From the NCBI RefSeq assembly GCF_019448255.1, contig NZ_CP080410.1, positions 806,001 through 870,000 of the forward strand: a stretch of DNA of 64,000 nucleotides. The letters are read 5' to 3'. A program made the translations under genes and the position numbers. The notes below the pieces were generated by a model. It did no database searches and was not told where the DNA came from. It was given only the letters and a program-made list of their open reading frames with translations. Below, piece after piece: positions 58,222-64,000 of this stretch (position 1 is its first letter; the number at the start of each line of letters is the position of its first letter). The DNA comes from Qipengyuania flava. GTDB taxonomy: Bacteria; Pseudomonadota; Alphaproteobacteria; Sphingomonadales; Sphingomonadaceae.

Positions 58222-59622
58222 CTAGTCTTTCTGGTAAGGGTTCTTCGGGCTCTTCAGCACCACGCGCACGGGCACAGCGTCGAAGCCCAGCTTGTCGCGA
58301 ATGCCGTTTACCAGATAGCGCTCGTAGCTCTTGGGCAGCATTTCGAGCCGCGTCCCGAAGACCACGAAACGGGGCGGGCGGATGCTCGCCTGCGTGATGT
58401 AGCGCAGCTTGATCCGCTTGCCCTTGGGCGCGGGCGGAGGGTTGGCTTCCAGCGCATCGTCGAACCAGCGGTTGAGCGCGGCGGTCGGGACGCGGCGGCT
58501 CCACGCCTCGCGCAGCTGGTAGGCACCGCCCAGCATCTGGTCGAGGCCCTTGCCGGTCTTGGCGCTGACCGCGAACAGCGGCACGCCGCGCACCTGTGCC
58601 AGGCCTTCGTTCAGCGCTTCGCGAATACCGTTGAACAGCGAGCTGGCGTCTTCGGCCACGTCCCACTTGTTGATCGCAATCATCAGAGCGCGGCCTTCTT
58701 CGAGCACCATGTTGGCGATCTTGAGGTCCTGCGCTTCTAGGCCGCGGGTCGCATCAAGGAGCAGCACGACCACTTCGGCAAAGTCCACCGCGCGGCGCGC
58801 ATCGGCGACCGAGAGTTTCTCCAGCTTGTCGACCACCTGCGCCTTCTTGCGCATGCCGGCGGTGTCGATCAGGCGGATCTCGCGCGCTTCGCCGCTCTTG
58901 GGGTCGGTCCACTCCCAGTCGATTGCAATCGAATCGCGGGTGATGCCGGCTTCGGGGCCGGTCAGCAGGCGGTCTTCGCCGAGCAGGCGATTGATGAGCG
59001 TGGACTTGCCCGCATTCGGGCGTCCGACGATCGCCAGCTTCATCGGGCCGGCGAGGAGGGCCTCTTCGTCTTCCTCGTCGATCTGGGCTTCGATCTCGGC
59101 GGCTTCGGCCTTGGCGCCGATGATCGGCCACAGGTGACCGAACAGGTCGGCAATGCCTTCACCATGTTCGGCGCTGATCGCCGCCGGTTCGCCGAAGCCC
59201 AGCGAGAAACTTTCGTAAATGCCCGCATCGCCCTGGCTGCCTTCGGCCTTGTTGGCGACGAGCACGACAGGCACTTCCTGACCGCGCAGCCAGCGCGCGA
59301 TTTCCTCGTCCAGCGGCGTGAGGCCGAGGCGCGAATCGAAAACGAACAGCGCCGCGTCCGCCCCTTCGAGGCTGACTTCGGTCTGCTTGCGCATCCGGCC
59401 CGGCAGGCTTTCCGGATCGTCGTCTTCCCAGCCGGCGGTGTCGACTACCTGGAATTCGAGCCCCGCGATCTCGGCATCGCCGAAACGGCGATCGCGCGTC
59501 ACGCCCGGCTGGTCGTCGACCAGCGCGAGACGTTTGCCGACAAGCCGGTTGAACAGCGTCGACTTGCCGACATTGGGCCGGCCGATGATGATCACCGTGG
59601 GTTTGGAGGAGGAGGGCACCAT
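58222..59622 (-). CDS. der: Ribosome assembly GTPase Der (EngA)
   Basis: A double GTPase needed for maturation of the 50S subunit. The first domain has GRPNVGKST (G1), the G3 DTAGW and the G4 NKAEG. The second has GRPNAGKST, DTAGMRKKAQV and NKWD. A C-terminal KH-like domain (about 355-466) ends the 466-residue protein. The ATG at 59622 places the first G1 motif near residue 14, as usual. Confidence 0.96.
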   Translation of the reverse strand: MVPSSSKPTVIIIGRPNVGKSTLFNRLVGKRLALVDDQPGVTRDRRFGDAEIAGLEFQVVDTAGWEDDDPESLPGRMRKQTEVSLEGADAALFVFDSRLGLTPLDEEIARWLRGQEVPVVLVANKAEGSQGDAGIYESFSLGFGEPAAISAEHGEGIADLFGHLWPIIGAKAEAAEIEAQIDEEDEEALLAGPMKLAIVGRPNAGKSTLINRLLGEDRLLTGPEAGITRDSIAIDWEWTDPKSGEAREIRLIDTAGMRKKAQVVDKLEKLSVADARRAVDFAEVVVLLLDATRGLEAQDLKIANMVLEEGRALMIAINKWDVAEDASSLFNGIREALNEGLAQVRGVPLFAVSAKTGKGLDQMLGGAYQLREAWSRRVPTAALNRWFDDALEANPPPAPKGKRIKLRYITQASIRPPRFVVFGTRLEMLPKSYERYLVNGIRDKLGFDAVPVRVVLKSPKNPYQKD

Positions 59623-59688
59623 GATGGCGCGGCAAGTGGCGCTTTACGCCGCGCTTTGCAAGCCGAAGCGCGGTTCATGGTGAATTCG

Positions 59689-59725
59689 CGTTAACCCTAA
59701 ACCGAAGGGTGGCGACAAGGTTAAC
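59689..59725. promoter_or_regulatory. Paired GTTAAC elements upstream of the CHAP gene
   Basis: GTTAACC (near 59690) and GGTTAAC (near 59719) form an inverted pair about 30 bases apart in the short gap between der and the CHAP hydrolase. The TTAACC core resembles the half-site bound by CtrA in alphaproteobacteria. The match is short and could be chance. Confidence 0.3.
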
Positions 59726-59744
59726 GGGTCTATCCGCCCTTTTC

Positions 59745-60329
59745 ATGAAGGGACCACTAGCAGCTCTCACCCTCCTCGCCTGCGCCACCCCGGCGCTGGC
59801 CGAAGACTATGCAGGCTATCCGCAGCCCAGCGCCGAACTCGACGCCTACCTGCAATGCGTGCCCTACGCGCGCCAGGTTTCAGGGATAGAGATCTATGGC
59901 GATGCCCACACCTGGTGGGGCCAGGCGCAGGGCCGCTACGCGACCGGCAACGAGCCGCGCGTGGGCGCGGTCATGGCCTTTCGCCCGCATCGCAGCATGA
60001 CCCGCGGCCATGTCGCCGCGGTCAGCCGCGTGCTCGATTCGCGCCGCGTGCTGCTCGACCATGCGAACTGGTCGCCGATCAACGGGCGCCGGGGGCAGAT
60101 CGAGAAGGATGTGCTGGCCGTGGACGTCTCGCCCGCAAACGACTGGAGCGAGGTCCGCGTCTGGTACGCGCCGCTCGGCGATGTCGGGCGCACCGCGTGG
60201 CCGGTTTCCGGATTTATCTATGGCGAGGGCCGCGCGGCCCCGCAGCCGCGCGTGCAGATCGCACAGGCGCCGGCGCGCAAGGAAACCTCGCGCCGCTTCC
60301 TCAGCGCCTTTGCCGATTTCGCCGACTGA
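59745..60329 (+). CDS. CHAP domain cell-wall hydrolase
   Basis: A 194-residue exported peptidoglycan amidase or endopeptidase. The signal peptide MKGPLAALTLLACATPALA is followed by a CHAP domain with catalytic Cys in YLQCVPYARQVSG (about residue 38) and His in MTRGHVAAVS (about 86), plus DHANW. The ATG at 59745 gives an exact signal peptide. A GTG at 59709 is in frame but would add 12 residues before it. A C-terminal basic tail (QAPARKETSRRF) may hold wall-targeting residues. Confidence 0.88.
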   Translation: MKGPLAALTLLACATPALAEDYAGYPQPSAELDAYLQCVPYARQVSGIEIYGDAHTWWGQAQGRYATGNEPRVGAVMAFRPHRSMTRGHVAAVSRVLDSRRVLLDHANWSPINGRRGQIEKDVLAVDVSPANDWSEVRVWYAPLGDVGRTAWPVSGFIYGEGRAAPQPRVQIAQAPARKETSRRFLSAFADFAD

Positions 60330-60332
60330 TAG

Positions 60333-60614
60333 CTACGCCTTGGCGACCGGCGGGTTGTCGCCGAGGTCTTCGTACCACGCCTCAACCGGACCGGTAAGCT
60401 TGAGCGTCAGGGGGTTGCCCTTGCGATCGACGGTCTTGCCGGCCTGAACGCGCACCCAGCCTTCGGAAATGCAATATTCCTCGATGTCGGTGCGCTGCTT
60501 GCCCTTGAAGCGGATGCCGACGCCGCGCTTGAGCACTTCGACGTCGAAATGCTCGCTCTTCGGATTGACCGAGAGGTGGTCGGGCGGGGTCTGGCTTGTG
60601 GTTTCTTCGCTCAT
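60333..60614 (-). CDS. DUF3297 family protein
   Basis: A 93-residue cytoplasmic protein. PPDHLSVNPKSEHFDVEVLKRGVGIRFKG and EYCISEGWVRVQAGKTVDRKGNPLTLKLTGPVEAWYED match DUF3297 along its whole length. The start at 60614 (MSEETTSQ) is the first ATG consistent with the family. Function is unknown. A proline-rich small ORF lies directly upstream on the same strand. Confidence 0.88.
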   Translation of the reverse strand: MSEETTSQTPPDHLSVNPKSEHFDVEVLKRGVGIRFKGKQRTDIEEYCISEGWVRVQAGKTVDRKGNPLTLKLTGPVEAWYEDLGDNPPVAKA

Positions 60615-60651
60615 GGCGCGCCGATAATGCGGCTCGGACCAGCGGGCAAGG

Positions 60652-60825
60652 TCAATCGGGCGGCGGCGGCGTTTCCAGCGGATGCTGGCCGGGATCGTCG
60701 GTGTCGGGCGAAGGCGGCTCGAAGCCGGGCGGTTCCTCCATCGGAGCTTCGTTTGGAGGGGCTGCCGGAGGTATTTCCTGCGGTGCACCTGGCTCCACGG
60801 TATCGGGGTCTGGCTGGCCGTTCAT
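60652..60825 (-). CDS. Small acidic proline-rich protein, 57 aa
   Basis: The minus strand reads MNGQPDPDTVEPGAPQEIPP and continues Pro/Glu/Asp-rich to PLETPPPPD and TGA. A perfect AGGAGG (60832-60837) lies 6 bases before the ATG at 60825. A second in-frame ATG at 60831 abuts it. It has no hydrophobic core and is probably disordered. It is followed by the DUF3297 gene after 37 bases, so the two may share a message. No family is recognised. The region further upstream (60838-60984) holds no clear gene. Confidence 0.55.
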   Translation of the reverse strand: MNGQPDPDTVEPGAPQEIPPAAPPNEAPMEEPPGFEPPSPDTDDPGQHPLETPPPPD

Positions 60826-60984
60826 GCTCATCCTCCTCGGAGCTGTTGCACCACTTCAAACGGTCCAGCGTGGCCGGTCGTTCCATCCATCCTCGCCGCG
60901 CTTGCGCTAAGCGCCGCTCTCTACTAGAGGCACGCGCCTACACGTGAAGGGCCTTGCGCCTTTCGCGCAGCTTCGTTCGGGTTA

Positions 60985-61069
60985 GCGGGCGTGGCGGAAC
61001 TGGTAGACGCGCTGGTTTTAGGTACCAGTATCGAAAGATGTGGGGGTTCGAGTCCCTTCGCCCGCACCA
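60985..61069 (+). tRNA. tRNA-Leu (anticodon TAG)
   Basis: An 85-base type II tRNA. The acceptor GCGGGCG pairs with CGCCCGC, followed by A and an encoded CCA. The anticodon stem CTGGT/ACCAG has loop TTTAGGT, giving TAG, which reads CUA leucine codons. A long variable arm (ATCGAAAGAT) and T arm (GGGGGTTCGAGTCCCTT) follow. Confidence 0.95.
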
Positions 61070-61132
61070 GTGCCGCCGCTGCAAGCAATCCCACCGCACA
61101 TATCGCTTTTGGAAAGTCACGAGTTTCAACCC

Positions 61133-62701
61133 ATGCAGATCAAAGAGACCGCCAACGAAGGCCTCAAGCGCGCCTACACCGTCACCATCACGGCTGCGGA
61201 AATCGAAGAGCGCGTTACCGGCGAAGTGAAGAAGATCGCTCCGCAGGTGAAAATGCCGGGCTTCCGCCCCGGCAAGGTTCCGGCCAACCTCGTGCGCAAG
61301 ATGCATGGCGAACAGCTGCACGGCCAGACGGTCAACGACATGATCCGCGAATCGGTCGACCAGGTGATGACTGAAAACAAGCTGCGTCCGGCGATGCAGC
61401 CGAAGGTCGAGCTCGCTGAAGGCTACGAAGAAGGCAAGGACGCCGAACTGACCGTCGACGTCGAAGTGCTTCCCGAAATCGAAGCGCCCGACACCGATGG
61501 CCTCACGCTCGAGCGCCTGACCGTTCCGGTCACCGACGAGCAGGTCGACGAAGCGGTCGAGCGCATCGCGTCGAACAACAAGGCCTACAAGGATGCTGCC
61601 AAGACCAAGAAGGCGGGCGACGGCGACCAGCTGATCATCGACTTCGTCGGCAGCATCGACGGTGTCGAATTCGAAGGCGGCAAGGCCGAGAACACCCCGC
61701 TCGTCATCGGCTCGGGCCAGTTCATCCCCGGCTTCGAAGAGCAGCTCACCGGCGTGAAGACCGGCGACAAGAAGACCATCACCGTGACCTTCCCCGAGGA
61801 CTATCCGGCGGAAAACCTCAAGGGCAAGGACGCGCAGTTCGACATCACCGTCCAGCAGGTGAAGGTCCCGACCGACACCAAGATCGACGACGAATTCGCC
61901 AAGAACCTCGGCCTCGAAAACCTCGACAAGCTGAAGGAACTGCTGCGCGGCCAGCTCGAGCAGGAAACTGCCGGCCTCACCCGCACGCAGATGAAGCGCC
62001 AGCTGCTCGACGCGCTGGCTGCTGGCCACGACTTCGCCGTGCCGCAGGGCATGGTCGACGCCGAGTTCGAACAGATCTGGGCCCAGCTCCAGCAGGAAGC
62101 CGCGCAGTCGGACGACGCCGAAGCCATGCTCAAGGAAATGGAAGACGAGAAGGACGATTACCGCTCGATCGCCGAGCGTCGCGTCCGCCTTGGCCTGCTG
62201 CTGTCGGAAATCGGCCAGAAGAACGGCGTCGAAGTCAACGCCAACGAAATGAACATGCTCATCCAGCAGGCTGCCCAGCAGTACCGCGCGGAAGATCGTG
62301 AGCGTTTCGTCCAGTACGTCCAGCAGGACCCGATGGCTGCCGCTCAGCTGCGCGCGCCGCTGTACGAAGACAAGGTCGTCGACTTCCTCTTCGACAAGGC
62401 CGAGATCACCGACCGCGAAGTGACGCGCGAGGAACTCGAAGCTGCGATCGAAGCGGAAGAGACCACCGAAGAGAAGCCGAAGAAGAAGGCTCCGGCCAAG
62501 AAGAAGGCCCCGGCAAAGAAGGCCGCTTCGAAGAAGGCCGACGACAAGCCGGCTGCGAAGAAGGCTCCGGCCAAGAAGCCCGCCGCCAAGAAGGCCCCGG
62601 CCAAGAAGGCTGCCGACGACAAGGCACCCGCCAAGAAGCCGGCTGCCAAGAAGCCTGCGGCGAAGAAGGCTCCGGCCAAGAAGGCCGCTGCCAAGAAGTA
62701 A
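61133..62701 (+). CDS. tig: Trigger factor with histone-H1-like lysine tail
   Basis: A ribosome-bound chaperone with peptidyl-prolyl isomerase activity. The N-terminal domain contains the ribosome-docking GFRPGKVP signature (about residues 43-50). A FKBP-type domain (about 155-245) has GDQLIIDFVGSIDG and PLVIGSGQFIPGFEEQL. The C-terminal chaperone arms follow to about 440. Beyond about residue 442 it carries an 80-residue tail built of KKAPAKK, PAAKK and similar repeats, so the total of 522 residues is well above the E. coli length. The start MQIKETANEG is the canonical N-terminus. Confidence 0.95.
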   Translation: MQIKETANEGLKRAYTVTITAAEIEERVTGEVKKIAPQVKMPGFRPGKVPANLVRKMHGEQLHGQTVNDMIRESVDQVMTENKLRPAMQPKVELAEGYEEGKDAELTVDVEVLPEIEAPDTDGLTLERLTVPVTDEQVDEAVERIASNNKAYKDAAKTKKAGDGDQLIIDFVGSIDGVEFEGGKAENTPLVIGSGQFIPGFEEQLTGVKTGDKKTITVTFPEDYPAENLKGKDAQFDITVQQVKVPTDTKIDDEFAKNLGLENLDKLKELLRGQLEQETAGLTRTQMKRQLLDALAAGHDFAVPQGMVDAEFEQIWAQLQQEAAQSDDAEAMLKEMEDEKDDYRSIAERRVRLGLLLSEIGQKNGVEVNANEMNMLIQQAAQQYRAEDRERFVQYVQQDPMAAAQLRAPLYEDKVVDFLFDKAEITDREVTREELEAAIEAEETTEEKPKKKAPAKKKAPAKKAASKKADDKPAAKKAPAKKPAAKKAPAKKAADDKAPAKKPAAKKPAAKKAPAKKAAAKK

Positions 62702-62723
62702 GCCTCGCTTACCGGCAACGCAC

Positions 62724-62756
62724 AAGGGGGCGGCGGACTTCGGTTCGCCGCCCCTT
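62724..62756 (+). terminator. Terminator of tig
   Basis: AAGGGGGCGGCG, loop around TTCG, CGCCGCCCCTTTG. A long GC stem beginning 23 bases after the tig stop, with a short T run. It may also serve the antiporter gene from the other strand. Confidence 0.75.
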
Positions 62757-62779
62757 TGCGTATAGGGCTGCGGCCCTCG

Positions 62780-64000
62780 CTAGCCGGGTTTGGTCGGCTC
62801 TTCGATCTCGATATCGGTGCCGCCAGGCGACAGCGAGGCCATGCTGGTATCCTGGCCGGTGTGGACATGCGCTCGCCGGTTCTCGACGTGGCGGATGAAG
62901 GGGCCGGAAACGATACCGTGCACCACGATCGAAAGCAGGATCGTGAAACTCACGGTCGCCCACAGCAATTCGATCTGGTCGAAATCGGCGCTGTTCTGGC
63001 CATAGGCCAGGTAATAGATCGAGCCCATCCCGCGCACGCCCAGGAATGCCACGGCCAGCTTGCCGATCATCGGCAGGTCGCAATTGAGCTCGGCCAGCAG
63101 GCCGGAGAGCGGGCGGATCAGGAACACGAGCGCGATGCCCACGAGCGCCGCCGGCCAGGTCAGCGCGCCCAGCACGCCGCTTGCCAGCATCGCCCCGAAC
63201 CCGAAGAGCACTGCGACCAGCACGATCTGTTCGATCTGGTCGATGAAGTGGTGGCTGATCTTGTGATAGCGGCTGCGGTTCTCCTGCTGGCGCGCGGTCA
63301 CGGCGCCGACGAAGACGGCAAGGAAACCGTAGCCCTCGACGATCTCGGCAAGTCCATAGGCCAGCAGCAGCGTGCCGAGCACGATCAGGCCTTCGCTGGT
63401 TGAATAGACAGGGCGGCCTGACGTTTCGCTATCCTCGTCGATGTCCTCCATCGGCGCATCGGCTTCGCGCTCGAACACGTACCAGGCGCCCACCCGGCCG
63501 ACGAACCAGCCAACGACGCAGCCCGCCGCGATCCGCCAGACGAGGTCGAAGGCCGCCCATTCGAGCGTCCAGTCGCCCAGCGCGGTCATGCCCACTGCGG
63601 CAATGGCGAGGTAGGTGAAGGGGAAGGCAAGGCCATCGTTTAGGCCGGCTTCGACGGTCAGGCTGAAACGCACATCGTGGCGTTCGTCCTCACCGGGCGG
63701 ACCCACCTGCACGCTGCGCGCAAGCACCGGATCGGTGGGGGCTAGCGCAGCGCCGAGCAGCATGGCGCTTGCCGGGGCGAGGCCCAGCGCCCACCAGCCG
63801 AGCAGGGCCACGGCGGCGATGGTGAGCGGCATGGCAATCACCAGCAGGGGCCAGATCTGGCCCCAGTTCTTCCAGCTCACCGGACGGTCGATCGCAATCC
63901 CCGCCGCCATCAGCGAGGCGATGACGATGAACTCGGTGATGTATTCGAGCGTCAGGGCGTCGAAGCCATCGGTGGTCGGGTTGATGCTGGGAAGGCCCAG
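62780..64000 (-). CDS. Cation/proton antiporter, CPA1/NhaP-type, N-terminus outside window
   Basis: At least 407 residues of a sodium/proton exchanger. The frame is open to the edge, so the true start lies beyond 64,000. About ten helices are seen. The family core APTDPVLARSVQVG (ion-binding Asp) and the NDGLAFPF stretch are present, followed by IRPLSG and FLGVRGMGSIYYLAYG. A hydrophilic insert (READAPMEDIDEDSETSGRP) divides the helices, and the tail is cytoplasmic and acidic. Confidence 0.9.
   Translation of the reverse strand: MGLPSINPTTDGFDALTLEYITEFIVIASLMAAGIAIDRPVSWKNWGQIWPLLVIAMPLTIAAVALLGWWALGLAPASAMLLGAALAPTDPVLARSVQVGPPGEDERHDVRFSLTVEAGLNDGLAFPFTYLAIAAVGMTALGDWTLEWAAFDLVWRIAAGCVVGWFVGRVGAWYVFEREADAPMEDIDEDSETSGRPVYSTSEGLIVLGTLLLAYGLAEIVEGYGFLAVFVGAVTARQQENRSRYHKISHHFIDQIEQIVLVAVLFGFGAMLASGVLGALTWPAALVGIALVFLIRPLSGLLAELNCDLPMIGKLAVAFLGVRGMGSIYYLAYGQNSADFDQIELLWATVSFTILLSIVVHGIVSGPFIRHVENRRAHVHTGQDTSMASLSPGGTDIEIEEPTKPG

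Noticed and set aside
62466-62700. A tandem DNA repeat or mobile element at the end of tig
   Set aside because: The repetition is codon-level Lys/Ala/Pro coding in frame with trigger factor, not a separate repeat element.

Overview
The window is high-GC, densely packed chromosomal DNA from an alphaproteobacterium, most likely a member of the Sphingomonadales close to the Erythrobacteraceae. This placement is an inference. It rests on the zwf-edd-glk-eda Entner-Doudoroff operon, the RcdA/DUF1465 and DUF465 neighbours, PtsP of the nitrogen PTS, TonB-dependent receptors paired with sulfotransferases, and several DUF families (DUF3297, DUF1761, DUF2721) common in that group.

Layout: 0-3.6 kb holds a metallo-hydrolase, glycerol kinase, an RcdA-like protein and two DUF465 proteins. 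3.7-9.6 kb holds ptsP, a RodZ-like protein, a CpoB-like TPR protein, tilS (apparently starting at ATT) and an L,D-transpeptidase. 9.7-14.5 kb is the translationally coupled minus-strand operon zwf-edd-glk-eda, which takes glucose to pyruvate and glyceraldehyde-3-phosphate. 14.6-18 kb holds a transglutaminase-like protein, a possible 13-residue microprotein and a CHASE2/degenerate-GGDEF/EAL phosphodiesterase. 18-23.3 kb holds rimO, a DUF1761 protein, a potassium channel, surE and serS. 23.4-35.1 kb is a transport block: two TonB-dependent receptors, two sulfotransferases (one with TPRs), a TetR regulator and a BCCT transporter. A serine hydrolase follows.

36,142-45,247 is a 9.1 kb genomic island inserted in the 3' end of tRNA-Val(CAC). 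It is bounded by perfect 51-bp direct repeats. It carries two tyrosine recombinases, an unknown protein, an excisionase-like HTH protein, an HTH/zinc-ribbon protein and a two-gene type III-like restriction-modification system. The restriction subunit has an atypical nuclease region. The intact tRNA-Val is at the right end.

45.3-64 kb returns to core genes: sppA; pyrB with a PyrC homologue that has lost its metal ligands; an orphan ParA cluster with two SPOR proteins; a DUF418 membrane protein; bfd-bfr behind two Fur-like palindromes; a CxxC-containing TPR protein; der with a DUF2721 protein; a CHAP hydrolase; DUF3297 with a proline-rich small ORF; tRNA-Leu(TAG); trigger factor with a histone-H1-like tail; and the C-terminal part of a cation/proton antiporter running off the window.

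The most interesting points are the ATT start of tilS, the tRNA island with its nested recombinase module and unusual Mod/Res pair, two small ORFs with the same AGGAGG-ATG-N3-ATG start layout, the dead dihydroorotase, and the paired receptor/sulfotransferase loci. I saw no CRISPR array, rRNA or insertion sequence.
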